The notes under the pieces are model-generated. The model saw only the letters and a program-made list of their open reading frames with translations. It was not told the DNA's origin and ran no database searches. A program made the translations under genes and the position numbers. This document shows positions 40,439 to 47,254 of a DNA stretch of 47,254 nt, in pieces. This DNA comes from a virus. Numbering within the stretch: position 1 is the first letter of the stretch; every line of letters starts with the position of its first letter. The stretch is taken from positions 1 to 47,254 of the IMG/VR virus record IMGVR_UViG_3300037245_000677, one strand, 5' to 3'.

Positions 40439-41299
40439 TCAGGGCATTTCGCCCGAATTTTTTGCATCAATGATTGCTTTTGCTATGTCTTGGTCTGTCC
40501 CTGGATAGCCCATCTTTCGCCAACTAGCTATCTCACTTACTTTCGCTTGTGTGCCAGGTTCTCCGCCTACAGCTCTTGGCTGATTGACGTGTGCAAATGA
40601 GTTCTTGCCATTTATCGCTCTTTGTCGTTCCTGTTGAATAATAGCGTTTCTGTTAGCAAGTGTATAACTGTCAGATAGGGATAAATTGTTTTTCATATAC
40701 CCTGCTATCTTGTCAGCGTTAGGTAACGTAGATATATCGTCATAGCTAGAGAGTGTTTTACCAAACTCTGTATTGAAATCATTGATGTCTTTACTTGTTA
40801 TATCGTTAACTTTTATTGAAACTTCTTGTTCGATGGTTGAAGCAGTAGGTTGAGCATATTGTTGTGGTTTATTCATTTGAGATAAATCATACTTTGCTTC
40901 CGCTTGATTGCGTTCTATTCCCTCGGCAGTCATATAAAGTTGAACTCCATGTTCACGCTGTGCTGTTTCTGCGTCTTTTTTAGCGAGGGCTTCTCTGTAC
41001 TGCTTTTCGGTTGTTATATATGCAAAATTAGTTCCTGCTTTGGCTGCTTCCTTTGCATAAAAAGCATCACGTTCATCTTGTGCTTGGTTAGATTGTGCTA
41101 TAAGTTCTTTATATTCTTTGTTTTGCTTACTCATTTCAGCGAACTTATACTGTTCTTTTTCCTCTTGCGTGGGCTTAGGAGTAGGTTCTTGCTGTTCATC
41201 CTGTGCTGGTGTGAGATCACCTGCTGGCTCTGGTTGTACGTCTACAAACACTTCGTCAGCTATAACATTTGGTTCTACAGGGATTATATTTTGTTCCAT
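40439..41299 (-). CDS. Scaffolding protein
   Basis: A 286-residue acidic protein of low hydrophobicity. An acidic N-terminus (about 1-40), long helical Lys/Glu/Gln-rich stretches (~45-140, EEKEQYKFAEMSKQNKEYKE) and a C-terminal region with GYPGTDQDIAKAIIDAKNSG are the usual form of phage scaffold proteins, which template the procapsid and leave before packaging. It is located between the portal and the capsid gene. Confidence 0.7.
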   Translation of the reverse strand: MEQNIIPVEPNVIADEVFVDVQPEPAGDLTPAQDEQQEPTPKPTQEEKEQYKFAEMSKQNKEYKELIAQSNQAQDERDAFYAKEAAKAGTNFAYITTEKQYREALAKKDAETAQREHGVQLYMTAEGIERNQAEAKYDLSQMNKPQQYAQPTASTIEQEVSIKVNDITSKDINDFNTEFGKTLSSYDDISTLPNADKIAGYMKNNLSLSDSYTLANRNAIIQQERQRAINGKNSFAHVNQPRAVGGEPGTQAKVSEIASWRKMGYPGTDQDIAKAIIDAKNSGEMP

Positions 41300-41359
41300 T
41301 TTTATTATCCTTTCGTATGACGGTACAATGCCCCGAAATGGCTAGGTTTTAAATGTAGA

Positions 41360-41515
41360 TTATTTAGGGAAAGCGTTTTTGTAGGTTTTCATGCTTGACC
41401 CTCTAGTACGCAAATCATTGCCCTTGAATATTTTAGGGGTAGAAGTTCCGCCTGTTGGAGCTGTTGCCTTAACGACACCCTTAGCGTTGGGTTTCATGCG
41501 GTCCATTTTATACAT
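41360..41515 (-). CDS. Small basic protein between portal and scaffold
   Basis: A 51-residue basic protein starting eight bases inside the end of the portal gene behind a very strong GGAAGGAGG. It is Gly/Thr/Lys-rich with a central TAPTGGTSTPKIFKGNDLR segment and likely disordered. Unknown role; a minor head component is plausible. Confidence 0.5.
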   Translation of the reverse strand: MYKMDRMKPNAKGVVKATAPTGGTSTPKIFKGNDLRTRGSSMKTYKNAFPK

Positions 41516-43535
41516 TCTGTGGTCCTCCTTCCTGCATTGATTCTGTTAATATCTGTACCTGTTTTTCAGGTGGTACATTCTGTATGAAGTTAATTAGATC
41601 ATCTGGACCCATTGCACTTAATGTTCCAAGTACCTTTGCTGCTATTTCAGATGTAGGATCAACTTGTAGGTCCTCTAATATCTCCTTAGCCATTGGGAAG
41701 TCTATAGTCGCTAATACCTCCCATGCTTGGATTGGTGTTAACATACCTGCATTAAGAAGCACTTGCACCTGTTGATAAATATATTCTTTATCGTTTGGTA
41801 TCTCGCTACTTTTTACAGCTTTAAAGGTGAAGTCAGTATTAAAATACCATTCACCAGATTTATCTTTCATTAATAATTCGTATTTATTATATTCGCTATA
41901 TTCTGTTGCACTATAACCTCTTTCGTTATAATAAGGTCTACTCTCTTGTGTAAAGTTAAGGTCAAACCAAAACATAAGTTCAAATAATCGTTCGTAATAA
42001 TTAAGTTTATTCTGTGCTGCGCTCATTAGAATGCTTTTAGTTTGATTGATCTGTAATTCTTTAGCTTTACCCGACTTAGCAGATGGATCATACTTACCTT
42101 GGAAAGATGATGTTACATTTAATGTACTTGCTGCATCTGCATAAAGCTTATCAGCTAACATTGTATCGTCTTGAATTGGTGATTGAGTTTCAAACTTCTT
42201 AGCACCCTCAATCTGAGAAGGAGTACCTCTAATAACTCTATACACATCATTGCTAATTTCTTCGTGCATTTGATTATCAAGGAATATAATACCACTAGAG
42301 TTAAGTATTTTTTCTTCTCGTCTATGGTATATCTTTTTATGAGATTCTTGTAGATCGCTTATTAATGCTACATCTGAACGACCTCTAAACATAAAGTTAA
42401 GTGGTACATTCTTTCTTATTCCAACAGGGAAGTATTTAGGAACTGGTATATCTATTTTTGTACCAGCAGGAACTATACGTTCCGTAACTATCTTTTCTTC
42501 TTTTTCTTCTACATCTATTGGAACACCGTTATCGTCACGAATAACTATCTTTCTTTTATAAGTATAGACTAAAGGTGTAAGTGTCATATCTTCTTCTGTG
42601 GTAATCTGTGTAATCATCTTGGTTTTGAACTTCTTCTTGCCACATTTATAACATTCTTCTGTACCCTGTTCATTTTCTGCGCCACACTTAGTACATTCTG
42701 ATACTCTTGGATAATAATATTTAGGTAAATCTACTAATATCTCGTCGTTAACCCATGAGAACTTACCTACGTCACCATCTTCATCATAATAGAATCTGGT
42801 AATTTGAGTTACTATATCCTTATTCAAGTCACTTGCTGTACTAGCCACTTCTAAACCGTTTACATTAGTACTTACATTTGTATTAGTAGATGCTGCTTGT
42901 GGGTATTGTTCACCGTTTGATACTGGATATATACCATATTCTTTAAATATATCTTGCTTAGTTCTTGCTGCTAGGGTATGGACATGATCCATTTCTTCAA
43001 TGTTGTATATTCTAGCCTGTGGAATGATGTTTTTAGGATGAACATTAACAATCTCTTTTTCACCTAATGCATCTCGTGAGCCTTTATTTAAGTTCCAGTT
43101 CATTATAGTACATGCTATTCCATGCATATATGTATTGCGCTCGTTTATATCGGTCATACCATAAAAAGGCATAGAATCAATATCGGATAATATTTTACCC
43201 TGAATCATCTTCGCCTGACCTGCCATGCTTTCTCTTCTTGATTTAACTGCTACTGTTGGAATGCTTGTATCTACTTTGGCTTCAATCAGTTCAGATGTGA
43301 AGTTCCTAACAACATTAGTCTCTTTTATAGGTTGATTTGATTTACTATTAACATTAGCTAGTGTAGAACTGCTACCTTTATAGCGTTCTTCAAAGAAGTT
43401 AAATACATCATTTTGATCATACGAACTGTAATCGTCTAGAAACTCAGCTTTAAATTCGTTTAATTTATCACTAGCGATCCTATTATCGTCCATATCTTCA
43501 TCCATATGCTTTGTTTTTGTGCTAAATAAAGCCAT
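41508..43535 (-). CDS. Portal protein with inserted zinc ribbon
   Basis: A 675-residue portal. The N-terminus (DQNDVFNFFEERYKGSSSTL, then VRNFTSELIEAKV) and helical C-terminal part (EYIYQQVQVLLNAGMLTPIQ) fit podovirus portals that gate DNA entry. Near residues 278-297 lies CTKCGAENEQGTEECYKCG (CX2C-X10-CX2C), a rubredoxin-like zinc ribbon flanked by beta segments, an addition to the usual portal fold. A perfect promoter with DnaA-like boxes (43579-43651) lies just upstream. Confidence 0.8.
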   Translation of the reverse strand: MALFSTKTKHMDEDMDDNRIASDKLNEFKAEFLDDYSSYDQNDVFNFFEERYKGSSSTLANVNSKSNQPIKETNVVRNFTSELIEAKVDTSIPTVAVKSRRESMAGQAKMIQGKILSDIDSMPFYGMTDINERNTYMHGIACTIMNWNLNKGSRDALGEKEIVNVHPKNIIPQARIYNIEEMDHVHTLAARTKQDIFKEYGIYPVSNGEQYPQAASTNTNVSTNVNGLEVASTASDLNKDIVTQITRFYYDEDGDVGKFSWVNDEILVDLPKYYYPRVSECTKCGAENEQGTEECYKCGKKKFKTKMITQITTEEDMTLTPLVYTYKRKIVIRDDNGVPIDVEEKEEKIVTERIVPAGTKIDIPVPKYFPVGIRKNVPLNFMFRGRSDVALISDLQESHKKIYHRREEKILNSSGIIFLDNQMHEEISNDVYRVIRGTPSQIEGAKKFETQSPIQDDTMLADKLYADAASTLNVTSSFQGKYDPSAKSGKAKELQINQTKSILMSAAQNKLNYYERLFELMFWFDLNFTQESRPYYNERGYSATEYSEYNKYELLMKDKSGEWYFNTDFTFKAVKSSEIPNDKEYIYQQVQVLLNAGMLTPIQAWEVLATIDFPMAKEILEDLQVDPTSEIAAKVLGTLSAMGPDDLINFIQNVPPEKQVQILTESMQEGGPQNV

Positions 43536-43578
43536 TAATATTCTCCTGTAAAGTGTCAGTTGTTAATAACATACGTAA

Positions 43579-43607
43579 TTATAAGCTAAATGTGCATAAA
43601 TGTCAAG
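43579..43607 (-). promoter_or_regulatory. Perfect consensus sigma-A/70 promoter before portal
   Basis: Read on the - strand, TTGACA (43607-43602) and TATAAT (43584-43579) are separated by 17 bases. It would start a late transcript just upstream of the portal gene, independent of terL. A DnaA-type 9-mer (43592-43600) lies in its spacer and four more are just upstream. Confidence 0.85.
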
Positions 43608-43651
43608 TTATCAACAGTTTATACACACGTTTATACACATAGTTATGCACA
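43592..43651. repeat. Cluster of five DnaA-box-like 9-mers
   Basis: On the + strand: TTATCAACA (43609-43617), TTATACACA (43619-43627), TTATACACA (43631-43639) and TTATGCACA (43643-43651). On the - strand: TTATGCACA (43592-43600). Four fit the DnaA consensus TTATNCACA exactly, and the fifth differs at one place. Starts are 10-12 bp apart, about one helical turn, so bound proteins would line up on one face. This may be an origin or a DnaA-controlled promoter. Confidence 0.75.
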
Positions 43652-45418
43652 TTAGTTCTTCCAAAATTCTTCTCTTGGTTTTAATAGTCCTCTATCCACA
43701 TATCGTTTAAGAAGCATTGGCTTAACTTCTTCTGGTGAACTCATATAATCTTCATAATAATCTGCTCTTAAAGTTGTTAGATCATAATCAGCATATGCCT
43801 GAGCTTCATTTGTATATTGATCATCTCTGCAATATCTACAGATAGCAGATGCCATTACCATATCGTCATGTTGTCCAAGCATAGCTTCTGGTTTTCCTTT
43901 ATCGTTTCTTGCAAATGTGTTAGCTTCTTTAATAAAGACAATATCTCTAATATTCTCTGGCGATTCCCTTACTATTACCCTTAGACTATCCAACATTAAT
44001 GGTCTAGTTTTCTTATTAGTATTGAACCCATGTTTCTTAGGAGTACCACCTACATAACTATCAGGATCACCTTTTTGGGTGTACATATTGTCATATCCCA
44101 TGCGCAGTATTTCTTTCATAGGATGGCTAGAAAAGTTAGTTTCAATAGCCATAAGAGCGTTATTAGGACATTCGTTAAGCAACCCATAATACTTACCTAA
44201 ACAATACAGTTGCCTTGCATATAGGTCCTCGTCACCACTCATATGGACACTTGCTACGTCATGTTCAGTTATATTATTCATGCACAGTGCAGCGTTCTTA
44301 TCTGAGCCATCACCTGCTGTATCAGCACCTATAACGTATGGAGTATGTATCCTTGGTTCTTCGTATATCCTTATATCCCCGAATGCATCATCTACCCATT
44401 TTATAGTATCATCGATTATCACATGGTTAAGATATTCAAAGAAGAAATAGCCCCTTGTTAAGCCATTTTCAGCTATATACTTATCCATAATAACTCTACG
44501 CTCATTTATATTATATTTATCGAAGTATATTCCACCAACGATACCCCATTGTCCTAGAGCGTATACATTATATTCGTTCTTATCATGCTTTTCCATATCA
44601 CGAAGGACTTGCCTGTCTGAATATTTAAGGAACTTATTATCAAGGAATGTAGTATGTAATATGACGGTATTGTAATAATATATTTCTTCTTCATCTCCTG
44701 TATCAGGATCAATTACGGTAATCTTCTTAGATAGGTCTATGGATTCGTCTGCTTTATCATATCGAGTGAAATCCTCGAATATAGCCTTACCTCTTAAACA
44801 GACCGTTTTATCATCTTTACCATCAAAGAATCTGCCCTTTATCCACGATGTGATGGACACAGGGTTAAAGCTTAGCATTATCTGCATGTATCCATCATAG
44901 CCACGTAAACGTCTGTCAAGCTCTCTTAAGTCCTTATGAAGTACTTGGTCGGCTTCTTCTATCCAAATTGATGTAATATCGAATATAGATTTTAGTTTTT
45001 CAACATCATCTAACCCTGCGAATAATAATTCGTTGCCAAATAACTTTATTCGTTCGTTACCTTGACCTACATTAAATACCCATGGCAAATCAGGGTAACG
45101 TAATAATGCTCTTGCTTTTAATAATGGGAATTGTGATTCTGTAATTTGCTTTCTTTCATTTCTTATGCACAATATTCTATGTGCTTGACCTATATTCTCT
45201 TTAGTTTCATGGACAATACGATCTAGAACCTTATCGGCAGCTTCATAGGATTTGCCTGATGCAGATCCACCTATCATTACAAGGTATCTACCCATATACT
45301 CTCTAATAGGCTTGTAGACCTTGTTACGCTCTTGCTTTTCCTTTACAAGAAGATTAGATATAGCAACTTCGGCTCTCAGTGTTTCAAGCTCTATTGCTTC
45401 ACGATCAATGATTGGCAT
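43652..45418 (-). CDS. terL: Terminase large subunit
   Basis: A 588-residue packaging motor. The ATPase part has Walker A GGSASGKSY (50-58), Walker B IWIEEAD (151-157), and coupling motif LSFNP (182-186). The nuclease part has the RNase H-like acidic residues Asp366 (GADTAGDGSDKNAA), Glu426 (MAIETNFSSH) and Asp518/519 (GQHDDMVMA). It pumps DNA into the procapsid and cuts at unit length or headful. It starts in the TAATG overlap with the preceding gene. The nuclease tail looks like the PBSX-type Terminase_3/6C group. Confidence 0.92.
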   Translation of the reverse strand: MPIIDREAIELETLRAEVAISNLLVKEKQERNKVYKPIREYMGRYLVMIGGSASGKSYEAADKVLDRIVHETKENIGQAHRILCIRNERKQITESQFPLLKARALLRYPDLPWVFNVGQGNERIKLFGNELLFAGLDDVEKLKSIFDITSIWIEEADQVLHKDLRELDRRLRGYDGYMQIMLSFNPVSITSWIKGRFFDGKDDKTVCLRGKAIFEDFTRYDKADESIDLSKKITVIDPDTGDEEEIYYYNTVILHTTFLDNKFLKYSDRQVLRDMEKHDKNEYNVYALGQWGIVGGIYFDKYNINERRVIMDKYIAENGLTRGYFFFEYLNHVIIDDTIKWVDDAFGDIRIYEEPRIHTPYVIGADTAGDGSDKNAALCMNNITEHDVASVHMSGDEDLYARQLYCLGKYYGLLNECPNNALMAIETNFSSHPMKEILRMGYDNMYTQKGDPDSYVGGTPKKHGFNTNKKTRPLMLDSLRVIVRESPENIRDIVFIKEANTFARNDKGKPEAMLGQHDDMVMASAICRYCRDDQYTNEAQAYADYDLTTLRADYYEDYMSSPEEVKPMLLKRYVDRGLLKPREEFWKN

Positions 45419-45657
45419 TACATATCCTCGTATTCATAATCTAAATGCTCTATTTTCTTATCTGCTATATACAGAAGATTACTAGTTTGTTCCTGTAAAG
45501 CATAGCAAATCTTCTTAACAATAGTTACTTGGCTATCTAATTCACCACTCTTAATGCTATCAGTATCTACTATAACATCGTCTATATCAAGGCAAGCATT
45601 AGCTACATCTCCTGAGAATGCATTTAAATCTCTTTTAAGTTGTTGTGATTTAGTCAT
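45418..45657 (-). CDS. Hypothetical small acidic protein before terL
   Basis: A 79-residue acidic, mainly helical protein behind AAAAGGAC, sharing one base with the terL start (TAATG). Unknown function; its position before terL raises the possibility of a packaging accessory protein. Confidence 0.5.
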   Translation of the reverse strand: MTKSQQLKRDLNAFSGDVANACLDIDDVIVDTDSIKSGELDSQVTIVKKICYALQEQTSNLLYIADKKIEHLDYEYEDM

Positions 45658-45669
45658 GGTTTAGTCCTT

Positions 45670-45828
45670 TTAATTATCTTTTATTGCTTCCATTAAATCT
45701 TTGTATCCTATTACTGTCCAACCAGATAATCCATCCGTGCCTATATGTACTTCGTCTATTCCTTGATCGTTTCTATATACCTTTATAATGTTATCGTTTT
45801 CTTTGCATTTATAGATAGTTTCTTTCAT
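45670..45828 (-). CDS. Small hypothetical protein
   Basis: A 52-residue protein starting at 45828 behind AAGGAC; the longer reading overlaps the previous gene. It has a beta-rich pattern (NIIKVYRNDQGIDEVHIG). No family. Confidence 0.5.
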   Translation of the reverse strand: MKETIYKCKENDNIIKVYRNDQGIDEVHIGTDGLSGWTVIGYKDLMEAIKDN

Positions 45829-45830
45829 AA

Positions 45831-46253
45831 TTAGTCCTTCAAAAGTTTCTCTCGTATGTTGTCGTAGCATTGCTTGGTGATTTGCCTAGTTTGAATACCA
45901 TAAGCATCTTCGTATTCTGCATAGAAATTATTGTCTTTATCCATCCTAATAGATTTAAAACTTGTCATACTGACTGTCATAGTCGCACCCCAAATAAGGT
46001 CTACCGTTTCAGGTTTGCTATGTTCGCTCTTTAAGCAACAAGATGGTGTAAAGTGTAGCATTGTTTTATCGAATATCATGTCACCTTCGCTGTAACTCAT
46101 TGCTGAACTGTTAGTACCTCTGTAAATATTGTTAAAATCGTCTTCAAGATGTTTGCATTTAAGGTCTATATAATCAATTCTATTATTAGCCTTAAGTATA
46201 TTCTCGTTAGCTTTAATTATCATTGCATGTAGTTCATTAAATTTTCTCTTCAT
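45831..46253 (-). CDS. Hypothetical protein
   Basis: A 140-residue protein behind AGGAG. The N-terminal helix (~1-40) includes NELHAMIIKANENILKANNR. The central part has a Cys pair (SCCLK), and the C-terminal half is charged. Unknown role in the short-gene run before terL. Confidence 0.5.
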   Translation of the reverse strand: MKRKFNELHAMIIKANENILKANNRIDYIDLKCKHLEDDFNNIYRGTNSSAMSYSEGDMIFDKTMLHFTPSCCLKSEHSKPETVDLIWGATMTVSMTSFKSIRMDKDNNFYAEYEDAYGIQTRQITKQCYDNIREKLLKD

Positions 46254-46254
46254 A

Positions 46255-46590
46255 CTATATCTCCTGTCTTTTTATATTACTTATTATATAAAAACAAGAA
46301 GTTTTATTCTTCATAGCCATAATGTTAATTATCAATGCTGGCGTAATAGGGATTAAAAATACAACTTCTACCATACCTGCGAATCCAGCTATTAAAAAAG
46401 AAATGCTCAATATTACATACAGAGATATTTTTATCGCACTAACTATACCGTATAAGTTTAACTCTGATGTGTACCCTTTTATGGCGAAATCACCATATGG
46501 AATGAAGGGGGTTTTGAATATTGATGCTATCCATAGGTACGTAATTGGAATTGCGCATATAACGATTGTGAATATTAAATATTTGTTCAT
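46255..46590 (-). CDS. Membrane protein with three helices
   Basis: A 111-residue protein with three to four hydrophobic segments (YLIFTIVICAIPITYLWIAS; LYVILSISFLIAGFAGMVEV; VFLIPITPALIINIMAM) and a basic C-terminus. GAGG lies upstream. It is far from the lysis genes, so its role is unclear. Confidence 0.55.
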   Translation of the reverse strand: MNKYLIFTIVICAIPITYLWIASIFKTPFIPYGDFAIKGYTSELNLYGIVSAIKISLYVILSISFLIAGFAGMVEVVFLIPITPALIINIMAMKNKTSCFYIISNIKRQEI

Positions 46591-46593
46591 ATC

Positions 46594-46737
46594 TTATACC
46601 TCATTTAAATAATCCTGAACCGCAATTACGGCAGTTGGTGGTTTTGAATGTCTTTCGTTAAACTCATTAATCATAGAATCTTCTTCTTTTTTAAGATACG
46701 CTTTTATAGCTTCTTTCATTTTATCGTTTAATTCCAT
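46594..46737 (-). CDS. Small charged hypothetical protein
   Basis: A 47-residue, mainly helical protein (KMKEAIKAYLKKEEDSMINE) with start at 46737. It ends three bases before the next gene. Possible spacing and sequence support it as real, but no function is visible. Confidence 0.45.
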   Translation of the reverse strand: MELNDKMKEAIKAYLKKEEDSMINEFNERHSKPPTAVIAVQDYLNEV

Positions 46738-46750
46738 ATCTCTTTACCCT

Positions 46751-47050
46751 TTATTCTTTCTTTATACGGTTCTTTCTTGTATCGGTAAGTGATGTTTTTC
46801 CTGCATATTCTTCTGCAAAGTTCTTAACATCTACATCGTCTATGTATGCTACTATTCCGAGTATTATTATTTTGCAATCCATAATATCTCTATGCTTATC
46901 AGTATATTCTAAAAGTAATTTCTTTTCTAATTCGTATAACTCAGTCTTTTTAAGCACAAGTCTATCAGGTAAACATTCTATGCTTTCTCTTATGTCTAAT
47001 CCTTTTGGCTCGTTAGCTATTATTGCGTAACTTACTTGAAATTCTAGCAT
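46751..47050 (-). CDS. Hypothetical protein, first gene inside the right end
   Basis: A 99-residue protein starting at 47050 behind AAAAGGAG; the longer reading to 47146 would begin in the terminal repeat. Helical with a charged middle (KKTELYELEKKLLLEYTDKH). On a circular map it directly follows terS and the terminal repeat. Unknown function. Confidence 0.5.
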   Translation of the reverse strand: MLEFQVSYAIIANEPKGLDIRESIECLPDRLVLKKTELYELEKKLLLEYTDKHRDIMDCKIIILGIVAYIDDVDVKNFAEEYAGKTSLTDTRKNRIKKE

Positions 47051-47118
47051 TGTTAGTCTCCTTTTAAGTTGTGGAATTTTAATAAATATATTGTGTGGAG
47101 TATCTCTATACAGTAGGA

Positions 47119-47254
47119 GGGGGTGGGGGTTGGTCGTACTCCCCATGGGGTAGGGGGTGGGGGTACATAGAACAATGACAAATACCCCAGAAAACAGAGG
47201 GGGAGGGTGTGACTATCGCATACATGGAGCACACACACATACAATGGGGGGGTG
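47119..47254. repeat. Direct terminal repeat, right copy
   Basis: Same 136 bases as positions 1-136, with one difference: T at 47245 where the left copy has G at 127. The preceding 68 bases (47051-47118) hold no gene. Confidence 0.9.

Noticed and set aside
40904-41320. 138-codon hydrophobic frame on the + strand
   Set aside because: It is the complement of the scaffold gene; its Cys/Phe richness reflects Glu/Lys/Gln codons on the other strand.
1-47254. TAG stop-codon recoding
   Set aside because: Genes such as those at 7040-8971 and 13765-13917 end in TAG directly before the next ribosome binding site or start, so TAG is used as a stop.
1-47254. Temperate phage or prophage
   Set aside because: No integrase, CI-like repressor or partition gene was found; small HTH proteins alone do not show lysogeny.
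1-47254. tRNA genes or CRISPR arrays
   Set aside because: No cloverleaf-like sequence or regularly spaced repeat array was noticed by eye; a tRNA search tool was not available.

Overview
The window looks like one complete short-tailed (podovirus-type) phage genome of about 47 kb from a low-GC Gram-positive (Bacillota, probably clostridial) host. The evidence is AT-rich DNA, AGGAGG-type ribosome binding sites throughout, an NlpC/P60 plus SH3 endolysin with Gram-positive-style holins, and a P22-like tail set (gp4-like adaptor, gp10-like hub, tailspike) with no tape measure, tail tube or sheath. The first 136 bases are repeated at the end (47119-47254) with one mismatch, so the contig is either circular/permuted or carries short direct terminal repeats. 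I see no integrase, CI-like repressor, DNA polymerase or tRNA gene.

The layout is two convergent blocks. The early block (+ strand, 1256-21608) starts with many small unknown genes (1256-6938, with a DUF3560 protein, zinc-knuckle peptides, a ribbon-helix-helix-like protein and a MGLDMxL-family protein). A recombination set follows: SbcC/Rad50-like ATPase, RecT annealing protein and MBL-fold hydrolase. Next comes a DNA modification/nuclease region: a C5-methyltransferase-like protein, an NPPY-type methyltransferase, a type I signal peptidase, a DUF559/Vsr-like nuclease and small MerR/Xis-like HTH proteins. A replication module follows: an initiator with iterons inside its gene, a possible helicase loader, and DnaB helicase. 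Late in the block are a RusA resolvase and a MerR-HTH/HNH endonuclease pair. A bidirectional terminator at about 21.69 kb separates the two blocks.

The late block (- strand) reads from terS (743-258) across the contig ends into 47050-21731. It encodes small genes, terL, portal with a zinc ribbon, scaffold, head protein, major capsid, connectors, P22 gp4/gp10-like tail proteins, fibre, tailspike, a membrane-protein cluster containing an AgrB-like protein, holin-like proteins, endolysin, a virion protein with a peptidoglycan-binding domain, and a 1754-residue polyvalent (LPD38) ejection-type protein.

The points most worth attention are: a cluster of DnaA boxes entwined with a perfect consensus promoter between terL and portal; iterons inside the initiator gene; two covarying leader hairpins; a methyltransferase/signal-peptidase cassette bounded by 41-bp direct repeats; three small HTH proteins each coupled to a DNA-acting enzyme; and an AgrB-like protein beside an orphan peptide and a six-helix membrane protein in the lysis region.
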